Notes: generated from the sequence alone by a model not told the origin. DNA of 41,450 nt from an uncultured Collinsella sp. (GCA_900542965.1 UQPY01000015.1:1-41450), one strand, 5' to 3'. Positions 22,238 through 31,501 are shown, counted from the first letter of the stretch. Made by a program: numbers and translations.

Positions 22238-23218
22238 ATGAGCGATTTCCTAAACCGTATGAAGTCTGCCGCCAAGGCCGACCTTAAGACGATCGCCCTG
22301 CCCGAGGGCGAGGATCCGCGCACTATCGTCGCGGCCACCAAAATCATCGAGGAGGGCCTGGCAAAGATCGTCATCCTGGGCAACCCCGACGAGATCAACG
22401 TTCCCGGCGCTACCGTCATCGACCCGCGCAATGCCGAGAAGCACGAGGAGTACGCGCAGAAGTTTGCCGAGCTCCGCGCCAAGAAGGGCGTTACCATCGA
22501 GCAGGCTCGCGCCCAGGTGATGGACGCCACCTACTTTGGCACCATGATGGTCAAGATGGGCGATGCCGACGGCCTGGTCTCCGGCGCCTGCCACTCCACT
22601 GCCGACACTCTGCGCCCTGCGCTTCAGATCCTCAAGACCGCCCCGGGCACCAAGCTGGTCTCGGCCTTCTTCGTGATGTGCACCGATACCCCGCAGTTCG
22701 GCACCGACGGCACGCTGATCTTCGCCGACTGCGGCCTCAACATCAACCCGTCCTCCGACGAGCTCTCCGAGATCGCCATCGCCTCGGCTCACTCCTGGTC
22801 CACCTTCATGGGCAACGTTGAGCCGCACGTGGCCATGCTCTCCTACTCCACCATGGGCTCCGCCGGCGGCGAGGTCGCCAAGAAGGTCCAAGAGGCCGTG
22901 AAGTTCTGCAAGGAGAAGGCTCCCGAGCTCGCCATCGACGGCGACCTGCAGCTCGATGCCGCTATCGTCCCCACTGTTGCCCAGCTCAAGGCTCCCGGCT
23001 CCTCCGTCGCCGGTAAGGCTAACGTGCTGGTGTTCCCCGACCTCGAGGCCGGCAACATCGGCTACAAGCTGGTCCAGCGCTTCGCTGGCGCCGACGCTTA
23101 CGGCCCCATCCTGCAGGGCATCGCCAAGCCGGTTAACGACCTTTCGCGCGGCTGCTCTGCCGACGACATCGTGGGTGTCGTGGCCATCACCGCCGTCCAG
23201 GCTCAGATGGCTGAGTAG
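22238..23218 (+). CDS. pta: Phosphate acetyltransferase
   Basis: Converts acetyl-CoA and phosphate to acetyl phosphate, which acetate kinase then uses to make ATP. 326 residues, the short single-domain Pta type. ALPEGEDPRTIVAA (20-33) is the N-terminal signature and MVKMGDADGLVSGACHSTADTLRPALQ (104-130) the CoA/phosphate site; SYSTMGSAGG and the closing DLSRGCSADDIVGVVAITAVQA are typical. AAGGAG precedes the ATG. It converges on ackA copy 1, with a palindrome and a shared terminator between them. Confidence 0.96.
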   Translation: MSDFLNRMKSAAKADLKTIALPEGEDPRTIVAATKIIEEGLAKIVILGNPDEINVPGATVIDPRNAEKHEEYAQKFAELRAKKGVTIEQARAQVMDATYFGTMMVKMGDADGLVSGACHSTADTLRPALQILKTAPGTKLVSAFFVMCTDTPQFGTDGTLIFADCGLNINPSSDELSEIAIASAHSWSTFMGNVEPHVAMLSYSTMGSAGGEVAKKVQEAVKFCKEKAPELAIDGDLQLDAAIVPTVAQLKAPGSSVAGKANVLVFPDLEAGNIGYKLVQRFAGADAYGPILQGIAKPVNDLSRGCSADDIVGVVAITAVQAQMAE

Positions 23219-23233
23219 CGTACATATCCCCTC

Positions 23234-23362
23234 GGGACCCCCACAGGGTAAACCTCTGAAAACGTCCTCGGACATGTCGGAAGCCCCCGCTGCGCACTAC
23301 GTGCGGCGGGGGCTTCCTCCGTCCTGCGGAATGTTTTCAGAGGTTTACCCTGTGGGGGTCCC
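23234..23362 (+). repeat. Gene-end palindrome E
   Basis: Perfect 30-bp arms (23234-23263, 23333-23362). The interior has GTCCT, a GGAC/GTCC stem, a long GGAAGCCCCCGC/GCGGGGGCTTCC stem and a closing TGCGGAA. The order of parts resembles elements C and D. It begins 15 bp behind the pta stop, in the same sense, and 150 bp before the real terminator, so it should be part of the pta mRNA tail. Nothing is seen in 23366-23511. Confidence 0.85.
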
Positions 23363-23511
23363 TGCCGCCACGTGGCATTCAGGGAATCTGGAGTGGACGG
23401 CGACTTGGCTACGAGCTTGGGGCTGAAGACCTGGATGGCTGGGTGCCTTTGTCGAAAGCGCAGGCGTTGCCGCCGATGATCACTTTGGGACTGGAATTTC
23501 CGCCTGCTAGT

Positions 23512-23549
23512 AAAAAGGCCTCCGGAGCTGTTGCTCTGGAGGCCTTTTT
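23512..23549. terminator. Two-way terminator between pta and ackA
   Basis: AAAAAGGCCTCC and GGAGGCCTTTTT pair around GGAGCTGTTGCTCT-type loop bases. T-runs lie in both directions, fitting the convergent genes. Confidence 0.92.
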
Positions 23550-23569
23550 GTCAATTACAGACGAATGCT

Positions 23570-24748
23570 TTAGTTGTTCTTGGTCAGGCGCTCGACGTCG
23601 TGGGCGATCATGTATTCCTCGTCGGTGGGGATGACCATGACCGTGACGGAAGAGCCGGCGGCGCTGATGACCTGCGGACCGTTGCCCACGGCCTCGCGGT
23701 TCTTGTTGTTGTCGATGCGCACGCCCAGCCACTCAAAGCAGTCGCAGAAGGCCTTGCGGATCGACCAGTCATTCTCGCCGATGCCGGCGGTAAAGGTAAT
23801 GGTGTCCACGCCCGCCATGGAGGCAATCATGGAACCGGCCTGCTGCATGGCCTTGTATGCGAACATATCGAAGGCGAGCAGGCAGCGCTCGTCACCCTCG
23901 GAGGCGCGCGTACGGATGTCGCGGGCGTCGTTGGAGATGCCAGAGATGGCAAGCAGACCAGACTGCTTGTTCATCATGTCATCGACTTCCTGGTAGCTGT
24001 AGCCGCCCTCGCGCTGCAGGTAGCACACGGTAGCCGGGTCAATGGAACCACAACGGGTGCCCATCATCAGGCCGTCGAGCGGCGTGAGGCCCATCGTGGT
24101 ATCGCGGCACACACCGTCCTCGATGGCGGCGAGCGAAGCGCCGTTGCCCAGATGGCACGAAAGCAGACGGTGGCAGCGCGAGCCCAGGATCTCCTTGGCC
24201 ATCATCCACTCATAGCGGTGGCTTGTGCCGTGGGCGCCGTACTTGCGCACGTGATACTTGTCACACACGTCCTTGGGCAGGGCGTAGGTGTAGGCGACCT
24301 CGGGCATAGTCATGTGGAACGAGGTGTCGAAGACGGCCACGTTGGGCAGCTCCGGATACTTCTCGCGACAATACTCGATTGCCGCCGCCTCGCCGTAGTT
24401 GTGCAGCGGAGCAAGCGGTGCCACCTCGAGGATCTTAGCCATGACCTCATCGTCGACGACCGCGGAATCATCGAAGCACCAGCCACCCTGAACGATACGG
24501 TGGCCGATGCCATCGATCGTAAAGTCGGTCTTCTCGAGCTCCTCGAGCACACGTGCGATAGCCGAACGGTGGTCCGGGAAGGGGACCTCCTCGGTTTGCT
24601 TGGCGCCACCGTTCTCGGAGTGGCCAAAGATGCCCATGTCCGAACCGATACGTTCGCAGTTGCCCTTGGCGAAAACCTCGCGGGTATCGGTATCCAAAAG
24701 CTGATATTTAAGGCTTGAGCTACCGGCGTTGACAACAAGTACGTTCAT
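23570..24748 (-). CDS. ackA: Acetate kinase, copy 1
   Basis: Makes ATP and acetate from acetyl phosphate. 392 residues. ASKHA-fold motifs are VLVVNAGSSSLKYQL (3-17), LSCHLGNGASLAAIEDG, MGLTPLDGLMMGTRCGSIDP, FTAGIGEN and the terminal VIPTDEEYMIAHDVERL. It is about 60% identical by eye to the neighbouring copy 2, so this is an old duplication. The differing N-terminal 30-60 region and extra cysteines suggest divergence in regulation or substrate (for example propionate or butyrate), which is not proven. It is followed by the terminator shared with pta. Confidence 0.95.
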   Translation of the reverse strand: MNVLVVNAGSSSLKYQLLDTDTREVFAKGNCERIGSDMGIFGHSENGGAKQTEEVPFPDHRSAIARVLEELEKTDFTIDGIGHRIVQGGWCFDDSAVVDDEVMAKILEVAPLAPLHNYGEAAAIEYCREKYPELPNVAVFDTSFHMTMPEVAYTYALPKDVCDKYHVRKYGAHGTSHRYEWMMAKEILGSRCHRLLSCHLGNGASLAAIEDGVCRDTTMGLTPLDGLMMGTRCGSIDPATVCYLQREGGYSYQEVDDMMNKQSGLLAISGISNDARDIRTRASEGDERCLLAFDMFAYKAMQQAGSMIASMAGVDTITFTAGIGENDWSIRKAFCDCFEWLGVRIDNNKNREAVGNGPQVISAAGSSVTVMVIPTDEEYMIAHDVERLTKNN

Positions 24749-24860
24749 GAGACTCCTTTGCAGTGCAATACGGTCGGCGCAGACCCCTTAAGGCGGCCGC
24801 ATATTAATAAGAAGTTATCACAACTTGATAAATAGCTATCAGGCATATCGCCCAACGAGC

Positions 24861-24910
24861 GCAAAAGAGGGGCCGAACGGCGCTCGGTCGTCCAGCCCCT
24901 CCCCTCTTGC
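24861..24910 (-). terminator. Terminator behind acetate kinase copy 2
   Basis: On the minus strand GCAAGAGGGG and CCCCTCTTTTGC enclose an inner GGGGCTGG/CCGAACGG-type fold. A TTTT run lies at the foot of the stem. Confidence 0.7.
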
Positions 24911-24912
24911 AA

Positions 24913-26091
24913 TTACTTGCCGTTGACGATGCGCTCGACGTCGGAAGCGATCATGAACTCCTCATCCGTGGGAATGACGAAAATCTTGACCTTGGAATCC
25001 TTGGCAGACAGGCGCCAAGCGCCGTCACCACGCAGGGCGTTGCGGGCATGATCCATCTTGACGCCCATAAAGGCCAGGCGGTCGGCAACGCCGGCGCGGA
25101 CGGCCGGAGCGTGCTCGCCGATGCCGGCGGTAAAGACCAGGGTGTCCATACCGCACATAGAAGTAGCCATCTCGGCGGCCTTGGCGGCAATCTTGTAGAC
25201 GAACATGTCGAAGGCGAGCTGAGCCTCGGGGTCACCAGCAGCGGCGAGCTCCTCGACGTTGCGGCAGTCGTTGGTCTTGCCGCCGGTCACAGCCAAAAGG
25301 CCGGACTTCTTGTTCATCATCTCGTCGACCTCGTCGAAGGTGTAGCCGCCCTCGCGCTGCAGGTAGCACACGGTAGCCGGGTCGATGGAACCGCAGCGGG
25401 TGCCCATCATGACGCCGTCGAGCGGGGTCAAGCCCATGGTGGTGTCCATGCACTTGCCGTCCTCGATGGCGCACAGGGAAGCGCCGGAGCCGATATGGCA
25501 CACGACGACCTTGCGGGCCTCGCCGTTGGTCATCTCAGCGACCTTCTTGGAGATATAACGGTAGCTGGTGCCGTGGGCGCCGTACTTACGGATGTGCAGC
25601 TTGTCGCAGACGTCCTTGGGCAGGGCGTAGGTCTTGGCGACCTCGGGCATGTTGAAGTGGAAGGCGGTGTCATAGACCGTAACGTTGGGCAGGTCGGGAT
25701 ACTGCTCTAGGCAGTACTCGATAACGTTGGCCTCGGGGTTGTTGTGCAGCGGCGCCAGCGGGGCGACCTCGCGGATCTTGGCGAGGACGTCCTCGTCGAC
25801 GAGGGAGGAATCGCCGAAGTACCAACCGCCCTGAACGATACGGTGGCCGATACCCTCGATCTTGACGCCGTTGGCCTCGAGGTCCTTCAGGACGACCTCG
25901 ATGGCGACCTTGTGGTCGGGGAACTCGATGTTCTCGGTCACCTTCTTGGAGCCGTTGGCAGCGTGGGTGAAGGTACCGCCGGTAAAGCAGACGCGCTCGC
26001 AGGAGCCCTTTGCGGACACCTTATGGGACTTGGTATCGATGACCTGATACTTAAGGGTCGAAGATCCTGCGTTGACGACCAGAACGTTCAT
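24913..26091 (-). CDS. ackA: Acetate kinase, copy 2
   Basis: 392 residues with the same catalytic motifs as copy 1: VLVVNAGSSTLKYQV, VVCHIGSGASLCAIEDG, MGLTPLDGVMMGTRCGSIDP, FTAGIGEH and VIPTDEEFMIASDVERI. It differs in the 30-60 segment and has GSGAS where copy 1 has GNGAS, an unusual change at the phosphate-binding loop. The genes are tandem, 164 bp apart, each with its own spacing for a promoter and terminator, so they can be regulated separately. Either copy could pair with the nearby pta. Confidence 0.95.
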   Translation of the reverse strand: MNVLVVNAGSSTLKYQVIDTKSHKVSAKGSCERVCFTGGTFTHAANGSKKVTENIEFPDHKVAIEVVLKDLEANGVKIEGIGHRIVQGGWYFGDSSLVDEDVLAKIREVAPLAPLHNNPEANVIEYCLEQYPDLPNVTVYDTAFHFNMPEVAKTYALPKDVCDKLHIRKYGAHGTSYRYISKKVAEMTNGEARKVVVCHIGSGASLCAIEDGKCMDTTMGLTPLDGVMMGTRCGSIDPATVCYLQREGGYTFDEVDEMMNKKSGLLAVTGGKTNDCRNVEELAAAGDPEAQLAFDMFVYKIAAKAAEMATSMCGMDTLVFTAGIGEHAPAVRAGVADRLAFMGVKMDHARNALRGDGAWRLSAKDSKVKIFVIPTDEEFMIASDVERIVNGK

Positions 26092-26143
26092 GTGTCTCCC
26101 TACTAACAGGCGGTGTGGCGCCGCCAGGTTACATACGTTTCAA

Positions 26144-26178
26144 TAATAAACCCAAACGCCCTCGCGCTCGGGTTTATT
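26144..26178. terminator. Two-way hairpin between the MFS gene and acetate kinase copy 2
   Basis: AATAAACCC and GGGTTTATT pair around a GC-rich loop. It lies 34 bp behind the MFS stop codon and may double as an upstream boundary for acetate kinase copy 2. Confidence 0.6.
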
Positions 26179-26211
26179 GCGTTGATATATAAGTTATCGG
26201 TGCCTAAATAC

Positions 26212-27372
26212 TCATGTCCTTTGACTTGTAAGACGAAATAGCGCGGGGATATACACAAGGGAAGAAATCTCGAGCGCGACAAGCAATACGACTCGAATGC
26301 CCGCAACGCTACTCAACACAGCGTTGAGCAGATAGAAAAGAACGGCACCCACCGCCACCATCTGGCTTTGAACCGAAATCAGTGAACAGCGCATCGAAGA
26401 ATCGGCTGCTTTTTGAAAAATTGAGTATTTAATTGGAGCAAATAACGAGTACGCAACCGTCTGCAGCACATAGAACACGGGCAGCAAATAAACCGGAGTT
26501 AAAGGAATCAAAAACAAAGCTGTCAATACTAAGCGAATGATGCCGCAAATACGCGCAAAACGGCCCTTGTCGACACGAGCAATCACACTGGGCACAATAA
26601 ACCCTATGGAGGCGGAGGCAAGGAGCTGGACCGCAATGGTCACGCCCGAAGCGACGGCACCCATTCCACGGGCTGCGAGCAGCAGTGAGAAAAAATCTTC
26701 CAGAGCGACAAAAGCAAATGCCTGAGAACAGTCCATGACGAACGCCGAGCGAAGCGTGCCATTGCCCGCAATGGCAGTCCAAATCATTCTCGGGCTAATT
26801 TGGCTCATAGAAGCCGCAGCGCTACCTTTCCCTTTCGTTTCGGGAATGCAGGCAACGACAAGTAACGTCAATACCATCGCAAAGATATCGGCCGAAAGAC
26901 CGATGAAATATGCACCTTCTGACGAGATGAAGCCGCCCACACACGCGGAAAGAGCATAAGATGCGTAAAAGACGAATCGCTCAACCACATTAAGCCTAAC
27001 GAGCTGATCTTGGGAGACGGAATCGATATAGATTGCCTCAATAGAACCGCTCACGCATGCGACGGCAAAACCCTTGAGGGCAAACGCACCTATCAAAAGC
27101 AGAGGAGATCGTATGAGGAGCAGGGCAGCGTAGTATCCGAGCATTCCCGCGATACCCACCAGGCCACTTATCTTTCGCCCAAATCTATCGGCGATATAGC
27201 CGGTAGGAATCTCGAGAGCAAATTTGCTTACCTGGCACGCAATCATCATGCCAGAAATCGCGACCATCGAGAATCCGACGAACTCAAGGTAAACCGTCAG
27301 AAAATACAAGATGGTGCTGAAGTTCGATAGGAAAACAAACGCCATATACAGCCAAACCGTACGGTTTTTCAT
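26212..27372 (-). CDS. MFS transporter (drug-efflux-like)
   Basis: Integral membrane protein of 386 residues with about 12 hydrophobic segments. The MFS motif A appears as GYIADRFGRKISGLVG near residue 60, and a basic loop PETKGKGSAAASMSQISPR separates the two halves. I chose the ATG at 27372, with GGAGGAGG 3 bp upstream; a longer in-frame start has no such site. Base composition is clearly more A+T-rich than in the housekeeping genes. Behind the LysR gene by 117 bp on the same strand, so it could be that regulator's target. Substrate unknown. Confidence 0.85.
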   Translation of the reverse strand: MKNRTVWLYMAFVFLSNFSTILYFLTVYLEFVGFSMVAISGMMIACQVSKFALEIPTGYIADRFGRKISGLVGIAGMLGYYAALLLIRSPLLLIGAFALKGFAVACVSGSIEAIYIDSVSQDQLVRLNVVERFVFYASYALSACVGGFISSEGAYFIGLSADIFAMVLTLLVVACIPETKGKGSAAASMSQISPRMIWTAIAGNGTLRSAFVMDCSQAFAFVALEDFFSLLLAARGMGAVASGVTIAVQLLASASIGFIVPSVIARVDKGRFARICGIIRLVLTALFLIPLTPVYLLPVFYVLQTVAYSLFAPIKYSIFQKAADSSMRCSLISVQSQMVAVGAVLFYLLNAVLSSVAGIRVVLLVALEISSLVYIPALFRLTSQRT

Positions 27373-27489
27373 ACTCCTCCTCCAAAGGCCGATAATCCAA
27401 GCCGAGGTCTCAAAAAGCATGAAGGCAAAACCGTCAGCCATACGTTACAAATCGTCAATATTCATTTGACGGCACGAAGCCAAGCAACC

Positions 27490-28380
27490 TCAAGAAGCGA
27501 GATGGCGCAACAGGTGAAGAAATACCGTCTGATGCCGATCCGTCCAGGCGTTTTGCCGGTAGCAAAAATAGATAGGCAAGGTTACGTCGCGCGAGCCCTC
27601 AATGGAGCATTCGCTCACGTTGGATCCATCTGATGCAAGAGAGGAGCCAGAAAAGCTCAATATCAATCCCCCGCCTTGAAGAAACTCAATCTGTCTCTCG
27701 CTTCCATATTCGACATCACGAAAGCGGAAATTAACGAGTTGGGCCTCAGGGCACTGGTTGATTGCATTGAGACAGGGCGACAAGTTGATGGGGACAGCAA
27801 GCCTACCGCTCAATAGTTCACGAATGGTTATGGTGCCCCTGACACGATGGCCAACCGGACACGAAAGAACCTTGAGCTCCTTTTCACCCAGGCATTTCGA
27901 ACAAAGGGCGCTGCCCCGTGGCTTCTCGAATGAAATAGCCGCATCCGATATCCCGAGCAAAAGAGACTCAAAACACGTAGCCGTTGGCTGATGCCACACG
28001 TCGAGGTGAATCTGGGGGTGCGAACTCTCAAACGAGTCGTACCAGTTTTCGTCAAAAAGACGCCCCCGCCCATGAAGGCAGGGGGCGTAAAGACGAAAAT
28101 GACCGTCAGGCGAAACACCCTGCCCCATCGACCGAGCGTAATTTTTGAGATCATCGACTTGCGCGAGGATTACGCGCGCGCGTCCCGCAAACTCTCGCCC
28201 TGCAGGAGACAAAACGGCCTCGCCCGTCGACCGGTCGAGCAAAACGACCTGATACTCAGATTCCAGCTTCTTGATCGCCGACGAAACAGCCTGCGGACTC
28301 ACATGAACGGCGCGAGCCGCCTTGCGCACGCCGCCATAATTCGCTACCGCTTGAAGATATTCGAGTTGAGACAACTGCAC
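27490..28380 (-). CDS. LysR-type transcriptional regulator
   Basis: 296 residues. The N-terminal helix-turn-helix is textbook LysR: LSQLEYLQAVANYGGVRKAARAVHVSPQAVSSAIKKLE, about residues 2-40. The effector domain follows. It contains a CSKC...CPVGH arrangement (C160, C163, C174, H178, i.e. CX2CX10CX3H) that could bind zinc or sense redox, which is not a usual LysR feature. I chose the GTG at 28380, 6 bp behind GGAG; a TTG 18 bp earlier is possible. It sits between the HIT gene and the MFS gene, both minus strand. Confidence 0.88.
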   Translation of the reverse strand: MQLSQLEYLQAVANYGGVRKAARAVHVSPQAVSSAIKKLESEYQVVLLDRSTGEAVLSPAGREFAGRARVILAQVDDLKNYARSMGQGVSPDGHFRLYAPCLHGRGRLFDENWYDSFESSHPQIHLDVWHQPTATCFESLLLGISDAAISFEKPRGSALCSKCLGEKELKVLSCPVGHRVRGTITIRELLSGRLAVPINLSPCLNAINQCPEAQLVNFRFRDVEYGSERQIEFLQGGGLILSFSGSSLASDGSNVSECSIEGSRDVTLPIYFCYRQNAWTDRHQTVFLHLLRHLAS

Positions 28381-28421
28381 AGGTTTCTCCAAAGGCAATC
28401 AAGACGACGGGCCATACGATC

Positions 28422-28757
28422 TCAGATAAGGTTCTCGCCCAAGTTCTTGCCGCCGAGGACGTGCATGTGGAAGTGCATGACGGTCTGGCCGGCGTTAACG
28501 CCCTTGTTGGAGATGACGCGGAAACCGTCCTCCAGGCCCTTGGCCTTAGCAACCTCCTGGATGGCATGGGCCATGGCGCCCATGGTCTCGGCAGGCACGT
28601 TATCAGCGATGTCGCTGTAGTGCTTCTTGGGGATCACGAGCGTATGAACCGGTGCCTGGGGATTGAGGTCATCGAACGCGATGACCTGGTCGTCCTCGTA
28701 GACAACAGTCGAGGGGATCTCGTGGTTGGCGATTTTACAGAAGATGCAATCACACAT
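28422..28757 (-). CDS. HIT family (HINT-type) nucleotide hydrolase
   Basis: Small cytoplasmic histidine-triad protein of 111 residues that hydrolyses nucleoside phosphoramidates or similar conjugates. The triad H95-F-H97-M-H99 is followed by VLGG. The N-terminal CDCIFCKI carries the two cysteines (C4, C7) that bind zinc in HINT proteins. AAGGA precedes the ATG. Its codon use is G+C-rich and housekeeping-like, unlike the genes on both sides. Confidence 0.95.
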   Translation of the reverse strand: MCDCIFCKIANHEIPSTVVYEDDQVIAFDDLNPQAPVHTLVIPKKHYSDIADNVPAETMGAMAHAIQEVAKAKGLEDGFRVISNKGVNAGQTVMHFHMHVLGGKNLGENLI

Positions 28758-28911
28758 GGCTGGTTCCTTTCTAACGACAACGCAACAGAAGGTGGCGTTG
28801 TTCAGTGAAACACCAAGACAGTTTAGCCCACTTCAAAGATCCGAATTGAGCGAAATCCATTCCTCGGCAATCGCAATGGCCAGAGGGCTTTATCCATCCA
28901 TATGCTCGCGC

Positions 28912-30132
28912 CTATTTAAAGTGTTTGACCTCGGGAACGATCAACACCGGAAGGACGGATAGACCGTAAAGCAGAGTAATAAGCATCATTTGTTTGTCGT
29001 AATCTGAACCGGAAATAGCCGCAATCCCAATAGGAAGCATATAAGAGCCCAAAAGGCTAACTTCGGCCATAATGCCGCCAGCGCTGCCAGCATAACGAGT
29101 GCCGATTTCAACAAATGAAACTGGCAGAGCTTGAACAACTGGACCCATCATGCTCGTAACGATGCCGCACACTGCAAGCAATACCCCCATGGACTTCAAG
29201 CCCGAGGCAAACCACGCAACTGCAATTGAAATAGAGCCAAGAAGCCCGACAATCACAAGATACGGTCGCGCAAGGCGGCATTTACCGTAAAGCATCGGAG
29301 CAATCAAGCAGCCGATAATCCCAGCAGCGGTTGTCAGCGCCGCCATTTCGCCGGCCGTCGAAGCATCGGTGCCTCGCACAAGCTCAAGAGCCTGAGGTAG
29401 CACACCGGAAAAGGCGGTCGTGGCGGCAAGTGAGAAAGCGGCGCAAATCGCGCAAAGCCAAACGTTACGCGAACGAAAAGCAGTCAGAAGGGCTTGGTCG
29501 TGCTCAACGCCATCAGGAATAAGTGAGTCATGCTGTACGTTCTTACCAAATAAACCCCAGAAGATAGTCAGAACGACCAACAACGCTTCTGCAACTGTAT
29601 AGCCCATTAGCACGGAAGACATAAACGCCGATGACGCTTGCGCCGCCGCAATGCCAAAGCAAGTCGCCGCATAGTAAATGCCCATCGCAACATCCGTCTT
29701 ATCTGCAAACCAAAGTCCAAGCGTCTTTGCATTATTGGCAGTCAATGCCGCCATCCCCACGCCGATGCAAAACATCGAGACAAGTTGAGCAGGATAGTTC
29801 GATAGGGTGAAAATTCTGATAGCGCCGCCGACTAAAGAAACACAGAACCCGCCAAGTATCACTACTTTGGGCCCAAGCCTATCTCCAAGTGATCCGAACG
29901 GGAGACTAAAGAAAACCGCCGCAAGCATTGGCGCCAGAAAGAGAGATGAGAATCCGACAGGGTCGATATTCATCTGAGGCATGATGACCGTAGCATAGGC
30001 AGCGACCTGATACTGCATGAAGTTGCCCAAAAAACAGAGACCACACGTCAACAGCAATATTAACCAGCGGTAACCACTCGAAGCCCGCTTTTGCTCAACT
30101 TTGTGCGCAACTTCGCACGCTTCACCATCCAT
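28912..30132 (-). CDS. MFS transporter, paralog 1 of an adjacent pair
   Basis: 406 residues with about 12 membrane segments. SGYRWLILLLTCGLCFLGNFMQYQ opens helix 1 and GSLGDRLGPKVVILGG is motif A. It is clearly homologous to the next gene upstream (30209-31426), which has the same SGYRW start and FMQYQV. Third and probably last gene of an esterase-MFS-MFS run on the minus strand (gap 76 bp). The family resembles oxalate/formate- and sugar-acid-type carriers; the substrate is not known. Confidence 0.88.
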   Translation of the reverse strand: MDGEACEVAHKVEQKRASSGYRWLILLLTCGLCFLGNFMQYQVAAYATVIMPQMNIDPVGFSSLFLAPMLAAVFFSLPFGSLGDRLGPKVVILGGFCVSLVGGAIRIFTLSNYPAQLVSMFCIGVGMAALTANNAKTLGLWFADKTDVAMGIYYAATCFGIAAAQASSAFMSSVLMGYTVAEALLVVLTIFWGLFGKNVQHDSLIPDGVEHDQALLTAFRSRNVWLCAICAAFSLAATTAFSGVLPQALELVRGTDASTAGEMAALTTAAGIIGCLIAPMLYGKCRLARPYLVIVGLLGSISIAVAWFASGLKSMGVLLAVCGIVTSMMGPVVQALPVSFVEIGTRYAGSAGGIMAEVSLLGSYMLPIGIAAISGSDYDKQMMLITLLYGLSVLPVLIVPEVKHFK

Positions 30133-30154
30133 TGCACCAACCTCACATTAAAAA

Positions 30155-30190
30155 TGGTCGCGACCCCCATATCAACTGGAGGTCGCGACC
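30155..30190 (-). terminator. Hairpin terminator between the paired MFS genes
   Basis: GGTCGCGACC occurs at both ends of a perfect 10-bp stem and ATTTTTAAT follows on the minus strand. It lies 18 bp behind the stop of paralog 2 and should lower read-through into paralog 1. Confidence 0.8.
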
Positions 30191-30208
30191 AGGCAAAACA
30201 CCGATTAA

Positions 30209-31426
30209 TTATAATTCAGAAGTCTCAGGCATCTCGGCTTTTGCCGCCGCACCAGTCTCGGGCAACATCGCAATAGGCAAAACGCTCGCAAGGAAAAGAA
30301 TCGATTCGATCGTAAAGTTCAACGTCCAATTGTCACCAGAAATAGACGAAACAATAACGGGAACAAAATAGGAGCAGAGAAGGCCGACAGTACCGATTAT
30401 TCCACCAGCGCTACCGGCATATTTCGCGCCAATCTCAGGAAGATCAGGAGTCATTGCCTGAATAATGGGGCCAGAAAGAGCGGTCATAAAACCATTGAGG
30501 ACGAGAGCAACCCACATGACAGTGCCAAGCGGCAAAAACCAGTTTGCAACCATTACAACGGCGGCAATCACCGTGGTTACAATGAGAAACGGTTTATTCT
30601 TACCGAGCTTGAGGACGGCAGCCGGTCCCGCAAAACAAGCAAAGAAGCTACCAACTGTAATAATTGCTGCCATAGATCCAGCGGTGGCAGTATCAACGCC
30701 GCGAACGAGCTCAAGCGCAGACGGCAGAATTGCGCAATATGCCGTGGTTGAAGCGAGGGTAAGACCATAAGCCAAGGCAATGCACCAAACGCCGCGCGAC
30801 TTAGCGGCAATCTTAATGTACTTCATAACCGGCTCGGGCTCGGGCATGGGCTCGCCCTCCGGGACGTTCCTCATAAAGAAGATCCACAGCGCAGCAGTTA
30901 CAGCTTCGGCAATAGCAGCGACCAGATAAGACACGTCAAGCGTAGGAAAATAAGTGCTGAATGCCTGGGCTATCACGATGGACACACATGAAGCAGCATA
31001 GAAAACTCCCACGGCAAGGGAGGTCTGCTGTTTAAACCAGGAACCCAGCACCTTTGCCAGATTGGCATTGAGCGCCGCAATGCCAAAGCCGATCATAAAC
31101 ATCGAAACGATCTGCACGGTAAAGTCATTAATCATGAAATAACGCAGAAAGCCGCCTACAGCAGAAAGCACCATGCCAATTGACACGACAAGCTTAACGC
31201 CGTAGCGATCAGCAAGAGATCCTGCAGGAATCGACAAAAACACAGCGGTGAGCATCGGCATCAACATGAGATTGGTAAGCCCACCGGCATCGATGCCGAG
31301 AGTCGTCATCACGACGACACCCCATGCTGAAACCTGATATTGCATGAAGTTTGCCATGAAGCAAATGAGGCAAACTACGAATAAGATCATCCACCGATAA
31401 CCCGATAGCTTTTCTTCTTGAGCCAT
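30209..31426 (-). CDS. MFS transporter, paralog 2 of an adjacent pair
   Basis: 405 residues, about 12 membrane segments, starting SGYRWMILFVVCLICFMANFMQYQVS. Motif A is GSLADRYGVKLVVSIG. A charged loop (NVPEGEPMPEPEPVMKYIKIAAKSRG) divides the two six-helix halves. AAGGAG is placed normally before the ATG. It follows the carboxylesterase by 77 bp, suggesting the esterase product or its acid or alcohol part is transported by one of the pair. That link is inference. Confidence 0.88.
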   Translation of the reverse strand: MAQEEKLSGYRWMILFVVCLICFMANFMQYQVSAWGVVVMTTLGIDAGGLTNLMLMPMLTAVFLSIPAGSLADRYGVKLVVSIGMVLSAVGGFLRYFMINDFTVQIVSMFMIGFGIAALNANLAKVLGSWFKQQTSLAVGVFYAASCVSIVIAQAFSTYFPTLDVSYLVAAIAEAVTAALWIFFMRNVPEGEPMPEPEPVMKYIKIAAKSRGVWCIALAYGLTLASTTAYCAILPSALELVRGVDTATAGSMAAIITVGSFFACFAGPAAVLKLGKNKPFLIVTTVIAAVVMVANWFLPLGTVMWVALVLNGFMTALSGPIIQAMTPDLPEIGAKYAGSAGGIIGTVGLLCSYFVPVIVSSISGDNWTLNFTIESILFLASVLPIAMLPETGAAAKAEMPETSEL

Positions 31427-31473
31427 TTCTTTCTCCTTACGCAGGGATAGTTCAAGCTGAATTCAATGGGGCT

Positions 31474-31501
31474 AATTAGCCCACTCCATTGCGGCTTCTT
31501 T
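31474..31501 (-). terminator. Hairpin behind the esterase gene
   Basis: On the minus strand CAATGGAGTGGGC and GCCCCATTG pair around TAATTA. There is no T-run, so it is more likely a partial stop or stability element in the esterase-MFS transcript. Confidence 0.45.
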
